From NCBI GenBank assembly GCA_019914945.1, contig CM034107.1, positions 682,001-746,000 on the forward strand: 64,000 nt of DNA, read 5' to 3'. Both the position numbers and the translations under genes were made by a program. Shown here piece by piece: positions 1-12,649 of this stretch. Position 1 is the stretch's first letter. Each line of letters begins with the position of its first letter. Below the pieces are notes generated by a model, which had not been told where the DNA came from, did no database searches, and saw only the letters and a program-made list of their open reading frames with translations. Source of the stretch: Typha latifolia (taxonomy: Eukaryota > Streptophyta > Magnoliopsida > Poales > Typhaceae).

Positions 1-690
1 GTGTTACATTGGAAAAGATTTCAGAAGTATGTGATAAGGTGCTAACGCCAACAACAGTAATTTCATTTCTTTTTCAGTTTTTTATTACACAACACCAAAA
101 GTTAAAATGAAAAAAAGAAGAGAAATAGTAGATAATAGTGTGAGTGATGATATTTCTGCAGGCTTTTATTGTTGTTGATACCATTATGGAGTAATTGTTG
201 GCTGTTTGTTTCTTATCTTGGTGGTAAATGGAAGATGAGTTCACGACAAATGTATCTGAGGAAATGCAGAGCCCATGCATCTGATGTACCATTAGAAGGA
301 TTGAAAAAGAAAAACTTAGAATTTCTAAAGCATGAGCTCAAACCAAACCTAAACTATTCTCAACTCACCTCAATTAAACTCGACTCATTAACTCTAGAAA
401 ATTAACAATAAAAAAATCCCAAGTTCAGATCTTGGGGAGTCGAGGCAAGTGGATGAAATTTGTGGAGGCTTTTTGTTGGTGCTGATAGAATTATTCCCAC
501 TCTTTTTTTTTATTCAATTCTTCTTCATTCTTCCTTTTTTTTTTTTTGGTAATAGATTTTTGCTAATATCTTCCTCTCTTTTTTTCCATTCTGTTAAATA
601 TCACACCCAGCCTCTTAACTCTCCATTACAAGGCTAAATTAATAGCATACCAAATAATTAAACAGTAATAAGCTTTCCTTTTTGACCACA
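1..690. other. Intergenic, no gene seen
   Basis: AT-rich sequence with T-runs around 500-545. The short open frames have no family resemblance and no splice context. A small self-complementary stretch around 419-438 flanks a TTCAGAT loop but is too short to call. The region just before 690 is the promoter of the next gene. Confidence 0.5.
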
Positions 691-696
691 GCTTTC

Positions 697-704
697 TATA
701 TATA
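697..704 (+). promoter_or_regulatory. Probable TATA box of the lysine-rich gene
   Basis: The sequence is TATATATA followed by CCCCACC. A CT-rich leader (about 718-845) starts some 20-30 bp downstream, as expected for a plant transcription start near 730. The position is inferred; no transcript evidence is available here. Confidence 0.5.
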
Positions 705-729
705 CCCCACCCTGAGCTCCTCCTCGCCC

Positions 730-1683
730 TTCTCTCTCTCTCTTGCCCCTTTGGGTTTTCTTTTGGTAGAGGGAGACGAAAAGGGGGCCGCAGCTTTCTC
801 ACCTCTTCCTCCTTCCTCTCTCTCTCCTCTCCTCCTGCGTACAACTTCCGTAGAAGAACAGACCTTCCCCCTCAAAAGCAAGCAGAATAAGTTCTCATCC
901 CGTAGAGATTTTCTATAGGGATATGTAATCCAGAAGAGGAATAGAGCTATTCCGAAGATTGGAAGAGGTAGATTGAGGGAAATCTTTCGTACCCAAATCA
1001 AAATTTGATCTTTTGAGCCCCATTCTCCTCAAATCTCGTCGGCCCGTCTCGCCTTTGGTTCGGAATTTGAGTTTCTTGCCATCTTTTTTGAGTTGGGTTT
1101 CTCTCCTTTCTACGTGGGCAGGGTTGGTTTGGGCTCCTTAGGGTTCGGTCTAATAGATCAAGAGAGTTCCTTTATTGCGATCGAGGAATTTTGAGCTCGG
1201 TGGGAGTCTCTAAGGAGCTTTTGAGATCAGTTGAGAATGGAAGAGGACTGCAGTTTAAGAGCCAACTGCGTTTCATTCCAATTTCCGCACAGCCTCTTCA
1301 AGTGATGTGTTTCTGTTGGATTCTTAGAGTTTGAGGAGGGGGTGATGTTATTGTTAAAAATAGAGATCTTGGTATCTGGTGGTGTTGCAAGGTGGGGCAA
1401 CTTTATTGATGATTCCAATTTATTGAAGTCAGATAACATTGGGATTGGATTATTCTTTGAAATATTTTAGCCTTGTCATAGCAAAAGTTTCTCTAAGGTG
1501 CGAGAGTTTTGGATTGTTGCTTGGCTTTTCTCGGTGGCAAAATTAGATAATGGGAAGGTTCTGAAGCTGGCAATGAGTGTGAGGACATGGTGCATGGGCA
1601 AGTGTATGGCTGGCAGTCTGTTCCCTTCCTGGAACTGCTGTACTGGAAAGTAAGAGCTTTAGCTGGTCCAGGGCTACCGAGCT
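730..1683 (+). other. Long 5' leader region of the lysine-rich gene
   Basis: About 950 bp separate the probable transcription start from the first supported start codon at 1684. The first part is CT-rich untranslated-type sequence and then becomes AT-richer, so one or more 5'UTR introns are likely. I could not fix their borders. Short upstream frames occur but none looks coding. Confidence 0.4.
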
Positions 1684-4600
1684 ATGTCTCGCTGCTTCCC
1701 ATTTCCGCCACCAGGATATGAAAAGAGGACAACAAGTGAACGAGTAGATTTATTAGAAAAGGTTCAACTTCCATAAGTTTTATATACATTATCAATCATG
1801 TTTAGCGTCATAGATTCATTCTCTTGGCTGTTTAAGAGAGTTCCTGATGTGCATGACATTTTTTTTTGGTTTTTCGGGTGCATTGCAAATTTACGAAGAT
1901 AAGACATATTTTCTGATCTGACACTTGATGGCCAAGATATTCCTTTGTTGTTTGAAAGCTATCGTGATTCTCAGTTTGATTACCTAAATTATCACAATAA
2001 TGATAACTTGCTTTGCCATATAGATGCATTTTCATTTTAACTCAGAAATACTTTCATTTTTATACTGCTCCATGAGTTATGCGGTTTTAGCTATGACCTT
2101 TTAAACATTTGTCACAAAGGAATACTTCCCTCTCGCCTATGGATTTGATGGTTTGATATGATTGATGCTTTAAATGGTGGGAATATCTTGAGTTGAGAGA
2201 ATCATGTTAATTGCAGGTTTAGGGTACGTAAGGTGGCTAGAGTGTTTACAAGCACCCTTTTCTGAGATAAACTCACTGGTTTCAATTGTAAGCCTTCAGG
2301 ATCGTTGAAAACTATTCTGCTCTTCTGTGCGTCCTATATTAATTGGATGAACTTCTAAAAAGAGAGTTCACTTGGACATTATATCTTTTTGAGTATACTC
2401 CATTTATAAGAATTGATTTTTACTGAAGCTGGATAAAATTTATGAAGAACACGTTTTGAGTCATGGATGCATATGAAGAGAGTTCATTCTTGTATTATAG
2501 AGGTATTTATTGATTTGAGATTTGCAGATCCATTTACACTATGGTTCATCAGATTTTGCTAGACATGCTAGACCAGTACAATCTTTAAGGTTAGAATATT
2601 TTGGCTTTCTATTTGCATATTTCCTGGATTGTTTCATCTTACTCTTTGGTTAAAGATCCAGGGTTTTGCCTTTTCTAGAGCTTTACTATTTTATATCATG
2701 TCACTATGGAAGTTTACTTATTGATTACTGAGTGGGAGAAGTTCTTGTTAATACATCTTCTGTTTGTCTAATTGAGACGCTTCATTAGCCTGAATGGTGA
2801 GACCCAGTGGTTCTTTTGATAGTGCTAGTTTTGGTGGCAGCTTCTTGTACTTATGAACTTCTGAGGACCCTAGTTTGCATCTAGTTGTTCCAAGTGCCCT
2901 CTTGCACTCAATCTCTTTCCATCTCCATGTTTTTGTCTCTGCTTCGTTGTCTTTCCATCTCTTATGCCTTCTTGGTAGTAGATTATGGATCTGCTATATG
3001 TAGATGTCCAAGGATTGAGGCTTTGTTTGTGGGATTATTGGGTGGTGAGAATTCAACTTCCATGGGTTGTCTTCTGGTTTTGATCTTTCCATGTTCTCTT
3101 TTGTCTTTGTCCTGTTTGTAGAATATGTTATTTATGTCTTACTTTTCCTATCATGGTTATTCTATGAGCTTTGTGATCAAATTGTTTATAACTCTCAAAT
3201 GTAATAACTTTTTTAGGAGAAGCACAAAGAGAAGAAACATAAAAAGGAGAAGAGAGATAAAGAAAGAAAAGAAGGCAAACAAAAGAGGGACAAAGACCGG
3301 AGTAAAGACAAGCACAAAGAGAAGAAAGATCGAAAAGAAAAGCGCAGAGACAAGAAAAAGGACAAGGACAAGGATAAGGATAAAAGCAGGACATCAGAAG
3401 AAAGAAACAGAAAACAGACCGAAAATCATCATGAAGAAAGGTTTGGGGAGAGCAACTGGATTGCTAAGGAAAGTAAAGATTTTAAATTTATGGAGGAGTT
3501 GGGTAGAAGGATTAGAGAGGAAAAGGGGGCAGCAAACCAACTGGTCGAGAACTTCGGCGTGGTTGAAAGAAGCCTTGAGGGCTTCAGTGCTGCACCTGCG
3601 ATGGAGAAGAAAAGTGTCACAATCAATAAGATGGTCCCTAACTCCATCAGTACACATCTTGAAAGAAGCCTTGATGAATTGTGGGCTGGACCTGCCGCAG
3701 AGAGGGAAAAGATTACAGCCAACAAAATGGTTCCGAGCTCCGTTAGTACTGCACAAAGAAGGAATGATGAGGTGCGACAACAGATTAGCAATGCCAGTAT
3801 ATCAGCTCAAAAGAAAAGTGAGGGGCTGGGTTCTGAAACAGCAGTCACAATCACAACAGGGCAAAGACGAAATGGAGGAGCAGGTCAATCAGCACATATA
3901 CCTACTGGTTCTACACAAAGAAAACCATGGTCTCCAACTGCGGCAGGGACAGAGAGAGGCATGCATAACAAAATTATCACAAATCCAGGTGGTGCTGTGC
4001 AAAGAACAAATGATGGAATCGGTCAACCAGCAGAAAGGTTTTCCAGTTCTATTCAGAGGAAAATTGAGGACATACGCCCTACAAATGCAATGGAGAAGGA
4101 AAAGGAAAATGGTAACAGGATGCTTCTGCCCATGGAGCATGGACGAAATGATGCTATGGCACAGTATGTGGAGAAGAATGCTGGTAGAGCAATTCAAGGA
4201 AAGGAAACAGGCAAAGAAAGAGAAACAGATGAAGGAAGGAGGGAAAATGACAGTAATAGGCATCAGGATGAGAAGAAAAAGAGAAAAGATAAACACAAAC
4301 TTAAGAAGAAAAAAAAAGAGGAGAAAATAAAGGAGAAAAGTGAGGACAAGCACAAAGAACACAATGAATTGAGAGACAACCCTAGAAGTAATCAGACAAA
4401 TGGTCTAAATATAAAAACCGTAGCCCATCATAATGATGATGGAAAAAATTCTGGTAGTGATGCAAATGTCAAGAAGAGGAAGGACTTTGAGACAAATGGA
4501 TTACTCCATGGTGAGTTACACAAGGTTACCGTATTTACTGAGTTTTGTAGAATCCCATTCATAGGTATACCTTTTCATTTCAATTTTATATTTTTAGATT

Positions 4601-5100
4601 TGCAATGTAATACAGAACATGATATGCGGCCTACCAAGTTCCCAAGAATGACCCCCTCCAACCTTCCTGTGGAGAATGGTAGAACATTGCTGCCATATCA
4701 TGTCGCTGCACCATGTTCTTCTGTCAAACCGGATGCCATATTTAATGTTAAGGCAGAAAAGCTCCTAGATAATAAGGAAAAGAAGACAAATGGCATTCCA
4801 GAAGCTCAGCGACCTCCGGCTGAATTGAGGCTTCCGGTTTCTGCAGTCGCTAGTGGGAATGGTGAAGTTTCTATGAGACCACCTCACCCGGATTCCAAGT
4901 ATCTCACCCAAGTGTACTCTGTTCCTAAAATGGAAGAATGGCCGGAACCTGATGACCAGGAGTGGCTGTTTATCAGAGGTCAACTTCGGCCAAAGCCCGA
5001 GTCAAAGCTTGAGCCCGACGGAATACCCCAGGTGTGGGATGAGGCACTACACGTCGAGTCAGCAGATGTTATTGCTTTGCCTTATGTGATTCCTTTTTGA
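1684..5100 (+). CDS. Lysine-rich conserved plant protein, probably nuclear
   Basis: Three coding exons: 1684-1761, 3217-4510, 4598-5100, giving 624 residues. Exon 1 encodes the short N-terminus MSRCFPFPPPGYEKR, which I recall as the conserved start of plant proteins often labelled 'myb-like protein X' or 'DNA ligase 1-like'. Exon 2 opens directly into a Lys/Glu/Arg/Asp-rich tract (roughly residues 27-75). Then come a stretch with MEELGRRIREEK, a low-complexity middle with loosely repeated QRR/QRK segments, and a second KKKRKDKHKLKKKK-type basic block. The C-terminus is folded-looking and probably conserved (EWPEPDDQEWLF ... VWDEALHVESADVIALPYVIPF). The basic blocks suggest nuclear location. 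The biochemical role is not known to me. The second intron is 87 bp and has no in-frame stop, so an unspliced reading frame also stays open. The start is chosen because exon 1 joins in phase 0 and its peptide fits the family. Confidence 0.8.
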
Positions 5101-6894
5101 TACCCTGACATTCTCGTTGTGCTATTGAAATGCTGATCCTGAATTCGCCAAAGGAAGCAGCATTGCGAGTTAGATGGCCTGTTTTGTATTGCTGCCTTTA
5201 CTTGCTACAGCTGCTCTTTCAGGTACGAGCTTGGACTCTGTAGGTCCTAGAATATACTAGGGTTATTTCTTAGATCCTTCTTTGACTCCTAGATAACTCC
5301 TATTTCTCAGTGTATCCTCCCAGTGAAGTAGCTAGCTATCCTCAAGAACTTTTGTTAGTCGATAAGGCGGCCTTCTTTCCTTTGTTTATTCCCAACTTGA
5401 TGAGTCATTTTAGGAAGAATCGGATTCATCTCTTCCAAAAATGGCTACAACTTGGAATAGGAAATTAGTAGATCCTATTAGGTGTTATGCATTAAGAAAT
5501 TGAGTAGTAGGATTTTCTGCACTGCCACATGATTTTGCTTTGTGTATATTATACCAAACTGTAAAATTAGAGGGGAAGAAGAAACTGGAAGGGAAGAAAA
5601 GGATGGTGGTACTATAATTTATTCATATCTTTTATTTTCTTCATCTCTCAGATCAAAATTTTTGATTGTTTTCCTTTATAATTCATTCATAAACCCCTTC
5701 CCTTTTTGTCATTGGTGTGGTTCATCTAAAAATTGCATCCTAAGGTTCCAAGTGGAGACGGCAAGTGATGCCCTCTGTAGTTAATAGTTTATATCATCAA
5801 ACACCAGCTTGTACTTTGAGGTTGTATATTTTTCTGCTACAAAATACCCTCTCTCTTTGTATACTAGAGATGTTCGCACTTAGATGGAGAGACAGAGACA
5901 CACAGAGACAGAGAGAGACTTTAAATAGGCGGAGAGGAGAGGCCGTTGTGAAATTACGAAAATGCCCCTATTTTCTAAATTTTAGCCCATGGCCGTCCGC
6001 CGTACGTTACTGTTACATTTACGGCAGCTGCCGAAGTGGCTTCTTTGAGACCGCTCGTTAAAGAGTCGACGTTTACTTTGACTGCCATGGTTGAGGGGCC
6101 GCGTGGCCAAATTTGGGAGGACAGCACATGAACAGCTAAATCCATATTCTATGTAGATTTCCACGTGTCACTGCCCTGTGGTGACGCGTGGTGGGAAGAT
6201 TTATGCAGATTGGGACACGTGGTTGGCAGTGACACGTTTGACAGTTTGCTTGCGGAATAAGAAACGATTATAAATGGGATACAATAAGTATTTTATTCTG
6301 GAGTAAGACATATTCTAATTTCTTATTGGAATAATTGTTGGGATACAATTTATAGATAAGATGGTGGTTGATTCTGATAATTGAAATAAAAGATAAAAAA
6401 TAATTAAATTGATCTTATTTTAATTTTTAGTTCAATGTAAATAGATAATAGTGTAAGTGGTGATGTCATTATAGAGACTATCAATCTTGATCTTAAGTTT
6501 TTCTACCTGGATTGGATTTTAGTTATAGATTAAAGCTGGGGAAGCATATGGAGTCAAGATTGGGAGTGGAGGCCCAATTTAGCACTGGAGTATCTCTTTG
6601 GTTAGAACATTTAATACAACAAACAGTAATGCAGAATAAATATGCACTCATACGGTTCAAGATAGACTTCTTCATCTATCATTGATTCATAAGTCATCTA
6701 ACAAGTATGTACAAGATGTTAACCATCCGTGGAATGGTTCTCCAATTAAAAAGTAGAAAAAAAAAGGAAGGTAATGTACAGTTATCACAACTAATGAGCC
6801 GCTTATTTGACCATCTCAAATATGGTCATAAAATTAAATTGTAAAGAAAAAGGAAAAACAAAAACAACTAAAGGGTGTGGATTAATAATTGTAT
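5101..6894. other. Intergenic between two convergent genes
   Basis: The lysine-rich gene (+) and the kinase gene (-) both end into this 1.8 kb. It holds their 3'UTRs, a GA-repeat-rich stretch at 5884-5945 with a TTTAAATA element, and the G-box/ABRE cluster listed separately. At 6250-6340 there is an AT-rich stretch with repeated GGAATAA/TTATTCT words. No convincing coding region was found. Confidence 0.5.
6161..6237. promoter_or_regulatory. G-box/ABRE-rich inverted repeat
   Basis: Two perfect 13-nt inverted arms, ACGTGTCACTGCC at 6163-6175 and its reverse complement at 6225-6237, flank a 49-nt centre. The centre holds GACGCGTGG (6183-6191) and GACACGTGG (6214-6222). The latter is also the reverse complement of CCACGTGTC at 6161-6169. 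ACGTG cores of this kind bind bZIP/bHLH factors (ABRE, G-box). No gene start is known within 400 bp; both neighbours end here. Confidence 0.5.
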
Positions 6895-9800
6895 TTACTC
6901 AAAAAAATTAACCTGCCGAATGGGTGAGGATAAGGGCATCAGTGATCCAAATGAATGGTTCTCTAATAAATTCGGCTGCAGGGAGGACATATTGAAAGGC
7001 GAGGTAGCTGATAACCCGACAGTCGGTAGGAAGGCTTGCCTTAAAAGAAAAAAAATATAACATGTAAGCTGAGAGGAGATTGATCAATAATTTAGTATCA
7101 AATAAGGTGAACTGTTGATACTAGTGGTTACCTGTTGGCCATGTATGCTGGTGACCAAGATGAGATTGATGCTGGTACATCATTCATGTTATTATCTGAA
7201 GATATGAAAGGCCAAAACACTGCAATTGTAAGGGGACAACACATGAGAGATCTTGTATAAACTCTAATCAGAACAAATAGATATATCTTCGTAAAGACTG
7301 TAAAACATAATGAAGTAAAACACCATGCCAATCAGCTTGAACAGTATGCCTGAGAGGGTACACCAAATGAGTTAATAACTGATAAACTTTCACTAACAAT
7401 TGCATTCAGCAGTAGTTTGGAAAGAATAATGTCTGAAAAAAGTCTTTACCACCTGAGCCATAACAGGAAGCTCTAATGCATGATAATAGCCCTATGAACC
7501 TATGTGTGACTGACATCAATAGCTCCGAAGGTTATTAAAACTGTTGCCGAGGGAAAAATTCAAGTGGTGGCTATTTGACAATGCTTTTAGTGAACATACA
7601 TGCTCAACCATAACAACTATAACATGTATTTTCCATAATTCAAACAAGAGGGCATACATTTGATAGATTAGTAAGGACAAGCAAATCATCTTAGAAAAAT
7701 GGACTATGTAAAGAAGAGATAAAAGTGAAGTGCCAACTGTTTATAAGAGTTACACTCAGGGTTCATAAAGAAGAGATAAAAATAACCTGATTGCGTGGCG
7801 TGGTCCTGATAGCCCGAGCAGAATAGAGATTCCTGCAGGTCAAAAGATTGTGGCCTTCATGATATATTAGAGGAAACATGCAGAAGTTTGCATGTGTTCA
7901 AATATACACAAAAAAGATATTTTCCGCAATCATAAATGTGAGCATGCATGCATATGTATCCACCACCAACTCACCTCTCTCGAATTGTGTGATACATGGT
8001 TAACAGCATCTGCAAATAAAAGAGCACGTTGGAAAGCTACATACATAATTCTGGGACATCAAGAGACTAACTAGATAAAGTAAAACATCTATCAGAAAAG
8101 AACATGAATAAAACATCTACCAATGCTATGTTATTCCTAAGAACAAAGCTCTAACCTCAACAAGCAATTTTAAGGTATTATTATTTTTAAAAATAGAGAG
8201 GCATTTGCGTAAGGTCAAATCAATCTTGATCCATCATGCAATGATAGAAATCTTAGGAGCATCCAAAAAGAGATTAATTGACATAGCTCACTTAACCAAT
8301 TAGCATTTTGCCCTACATCTGTCTATCATAATTCATCTCATCAGCTAAGTTATCAATGGGTCCATGTAAAAGGAAGAAAAAAGGGAAAAGAAATTAAGAA
8401 ATGTTGGATAGTACCTATATCTGAAACACTAGGCTTGATGCCCAGAGTTAATCCAAGAAAGCAGTCATTATCTGATTCAGTACCAAAATCCCATAAATTC
8501 AGTTCGAGTCTTGGCTGTGCTCCTGAGATGGTGGCTTTAACTTATTACTCCAGCAAGATAAATATATACCTCAGGTAACACATGTTCTATGTAAACTAAT
8601 GCGGACCAAAGCTCACCTGTTTGGTTTATCTTTGGATAAAAAGGATCCTGGAGAGGACCTGGAACCCATGACCCCACCTAATCCAAACGTGTACAAGTAG
8701 GTAAGAGGTATCTCCGCTAAAAACAATAAAATAAAAGAAAAACAAATATGCAAATTAGTACATGGAAAAAGGGATGCTGGAGTGACTGCTCAGCAGTTGG
8801 CCTCCTGTGTGGGTCCCAGGAACAGAGTTGCTGTGGAATTATCCATGAAATGACAAAATAACCACAAATCAGTAGAAAATTCTGTTACTGACAGAAAATT
8901 GGTTAAGAAAGAGAAAAAAAAAAGTGTACTCAGGAACATACCAGGATCAAATCAATTGCTTCCAAGCTAGCATTGGGAATAATCTCTGATAGATTGGCTG
9001 GTGGAATCTTTTATAAAACAAAAGAGTTAGAATAACTGAAAATAACAAATAAACTCTCAAATTGCTAGTGTGATGCCTCCCACTTCTTAGAGGAACTAAA
9101 AATTATTGAGATTTTGAAGTTCCATTCTTTATTGAAAATAATGAATAATAGGAAAGATGCTAGTGATGCAATCCACCTGGAGGAACTTAAAATTTCTTGA
9201 TTGTGGAAGTTCCATCCCCTCTGGCCAAATTGTGGCATCGGGAGTTCCAAGCACACAGCATATTTTGTATAGTTGATCTGTTTCACTGAAATGAAACTAG
9301 AAGATTAGGAAATTATTAAAAGTACAAATTGATGTATAGAAAGCATATCAACGTTTAATAGCAGAAAGTAATTGATGATTCAGATTTGGGCAACACATAA
9401 ACATATCATGATAGGTTTCTGGTAGGTCCTAAAATATGAAAAAGACCTAAAAGTTATGTCACCAAGAAGACAGGCTGTTTTACAAAATACTTGTTTACTT
9501 GCATGAAGAATAGATTATTCCATTAAAGAAATATTGATAGTTATGTTACAGTTAATGCAATGGGATACCATGTTCGAGAAAAAATGTATATAGGCTTCAT
9601 CATATAGTAGAGTTGTAGACAGCCATCACACTAAAAGAAAAGGAGAACCATTGTTTCCATGACAGAAATCATCGAAGAACCAAGCAATTGTCACATTAAT
9701 AATATAGTGTATATCCAACAAGAATAAGGGTAAAACATCCATAGCAAGGTATTAATAGATTCATTACGTAAATTAAATGAACATGTATTTAGCATTTATA

Positions 9801-11311
9801 ACTTAAGTTATAATGCTGGGATATGCATATTATAAACTATAGTGGTCTAATTGTTTACCTTTCACCAGGGAAAAGTGGAGACAATGTAAACAGTTCAGCA
9901 AGAATAGCACCAATTGCCCACATGTCTGCAAAAAAAATCTGGCTGTTAATGATTGCATCACAAAAAATAAAATTAAAAAACTTTAAAAAAGCACCCAAAG
10001 TACAATGACGAATAATAATACAAGAAAAGAAGATTAATACAAACAAGAGCCCAAGCAAGAGAGTAGCTACCAATTGCAGGGGTGTACAATGACGAATGCA
10101 ACAAGACCTCCGGTGCTCGATACCTTCTCGGAGGACATTCATCCATTAGATATTCAGTATCTACTATCACTACAAGAATATAATTTGGTATATTATCTCA
10201 ATTTAACTCACCATCTTGTAGAAACATATTCTGTATAAGGAGGTCTTGAATCTAATTCCCTTGCCAGTCCAAAGTCAGCAATCTTAATGATGTCATTTGT
10301 CACCAACAAATTCTCTAGAAAAGCATAAAATACTTCAATAAGAGTTTGATTAAGAGAACTATCAACTTCAAATAAGCTATTCCAAATCAATTACCAGGTT
10401 TCAGATCACGATGAAAATATCCATTTTTGTGCATATAAGCAAGTCCTTGCAGTACTTGTGACATAAAGTTCCGTATCTCCCTTTCAGAAAAAGAAGATCG
10501 TCGGTCTCTCATTATTTGATACAGATTATATTCCTGTGCACATATATCCAGAAAGTCAAAAAAAGTTTAGGTCTCACAATGGAGGATATCATTAAAAAAA
10601 AGGATAAACTTGGTATCACATATCAAGAACACCTGAACAACATCCAAAAAGTGTTAATTACTTCAATTTCATGAAAACAAAGTATTAAAAACACCCCATA
10701 CTTACCATGTGCTCAAAAATAAAGAACAACTCATGGTTTTCCCTTACTATCTCCTTCAACTTGATAATATTTTGGTGATTCAGTTTTCGGAGGGACTGCA
10801 AAAGGATTGTATTTTCTTTAGTGTACTTGCAGAAAAAGAAATAGGCGATGAGTTCAGGGCAAAGAGCTTTTCATGGCAAAGAACTTCCATGAAAAGCTTA
10901 AGATAGATCACGAACCTTGACTTCACGTAGATTCATGCATTCCTCCCAAAAATAGAACTTTCTCTTCATTTTCTTGATGGCAACCTACAATAAATACATG
11001 TATGATCTAATAACCATTTAACAAACAGGTTATCTGTCCAATAGAGTTTATAAAAAGATCTCTTTCTTAACAGTTTAAGATTCCTACAACAGTGATAACT
11101 CAAAGGCCTAGCTTCTCTACAACTTAATGAATTTCATACTTACAATCTCGTTTGTTTCAAGATTAAGTGCTTTGTAAACACTTCCACATGTTCCATCTCC
11201 AATCTCCTTTAGAATAGCATACCTACAAAACAGTTAAGAAACAACTGAAGGTAGGCCCTACCCAACAACATTTTAGAATATGACAAAACAATAGCTTGCC
11301 CACCTTTCCAT
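6895..11311 (-). CDS. MHK: MHK-like serine/threonine kinase (MAK/RCK family)
   Basis: Seventeen coding exons, in transcript order: 11304-11311, 11144-11222, 10916-10984, 10706-10795, 10395-10533, 10212-10314, 10071-10123, 9859-9925, 9177-9285, 8942-9007, 8762-8830, 8617-8677, 8415-8522, 7975-8009, 7787-7832, 7132-7219, 6895-7039. They total 1335 nt (444 residues), and every join keeps frame. The kinase domain has GDGTCGSV (glycine loop), VAIKK (Lys33), HRDLKPEN (Asp125), DFG (142-144), a TEY activation motif (156-158) and WYRAPEVLL. The C-terminal tail contains [24 protein letters not shown] and SSLQPNLL, all recalled from Arabidopsis MHK, so the full length is supported. It is a protein kinase related to animal MAK/ICK; the substrate is unknown. 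In-frame ATG 11311 is the only start that joins exon 2 in phase. Confidence 0.9.
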
Positions 11312-12610
11312 GGTTTGAACTTTTACCATGACAATTTTGTAACAGTCTCACTGAACTACTGAAGAACGCCAAAGGAGAGCCTCTAGATGACCTTTTTGAT
11401 GTGTCTTACAAACTTCCAAGTCACATGCGCTGATATTTGATAGAACGAAAGGTATAGAACTCAATAAATTTCTAATCTCATGATATGAGTGATTAAGCAT
11501 CATCCAGTATATGATCGACATGCTTAATATAGCTCCTGTAAGCCTCAATTAATTATTTTCATCTGCATCCAGCAAGATGAAGAATTAAACTAATTTGAGT
11601 TTTGGCCAGAAGTAATAATCTGGGTAACTAAACTGCAAAGTGCAAACAAGAAGATAATATAAGAATCTACAAAAAATTTACCATTCAATAATCAAAACTC
11701 ATAAATCATGTTGATATTTTCCGCTAACTGAATTTAACATGGATATGTCTAATATGGGCAAATGATCGTACTGCTATATGCCAAGCAATCTAGAATGCTT
11801 CTAGTCACCTTCTTCAATAAATTCCAAAAGAGAACTCCAAATTAATTACATGTTATGATGCTAAAGTAATAATCATTCCTTTTAAATTTTCTACGGAATT
11901 AGCACTATCTGGCCAACTTATAGCCGACCTAATAGTTATCCTGATTTGCTAACTGACCAAGTTATCTATTTCCAGATTAATCCACATAAAGGAATCAGTT
12001 CACTTAAAAGATCGCTTGTTTTGTAAGAACACCCAAAATGTCACACCTACCACAAGCAAAATTAAAAAGCACAAGCCTCCAATCCAGATCAATCATCCTC
12101 AAACCATATGCATATACTCTTTACTTGGAAGAAAGACAACAAAGGATGCCAAGAAGCCAACAGCATTCAACTAATCAATTACGCAAGCAAGAAAAGGAAA
12201 AAAAGCCAACTCATTGTTTTACAAAAAAAAAATAATAAAAAGGACCTTCCTTTTTTTCCATGATTCCTCGAAAACAATCTTGCACAAGAAATTTATCTCA
12301 ATCGAAACAATATCTTCTTGCAATTAAGAAACTGATATGAAATCACCATAGAGAATAACAATATGATCATTTTAACCCAACAAGAAAGAATCAAAAGGAA
12401 AACTTCACATACAATATTGATCGAGTGTGAACCCGTCAAAAAACGAACGATCCAATATATTCAAAGAGATCAAAGAAGAATAAGAGACAACGAGAGAATC
12501 CATTCACCATTGAGGCAATTCTAGCGATCGGAGGGCGATCCTTCTAAGAAGGGGATGAGAAATTTCTTCGATCTAAAAGACGAAGGAGAGCGTTAAAGAG
12601 AGAGAGAAGC
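11312..12610 (-). other. 5'UTR and 5' intron region of the kinase gene
   Basis: No coding exon lies upstream of the start codon at 11311. A leader exon probably lies near 12510-12605, since a good donor (GTGAATGG on the minus strand) is at about 12508. A long 5'UTR intron would then run to just before the start codon. The acceptor could not be fixed. The rest is AT-rich with no other gene. Confidence 0.4.
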
Positions 12611-12629
12611 GAGGAGTCCCAAACAGAAA

Positions 12630-12642
12630 AATATATATATAA
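12630..12642 (-). promoter_or_regulatory. Probable TATA box of the kinase gene
   Basis: A TATATATATA run reads as a TATA element on the minus strand. A CT-rich leader follows (reverse complement of the GA-rich 12585-12612), matching plant core-promoter layout. Confidence 0.4.
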
Positions 12643-12649
12643 AAACCAA

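Noticed and set aside
3125..4330. 401-residue Lys/Arg-rich open frame on the + strand
   Set aside because: It is the +1 shadow of the real lysine-rich exon; the other frame joins a proper first exon and carries the C-terminal domain.
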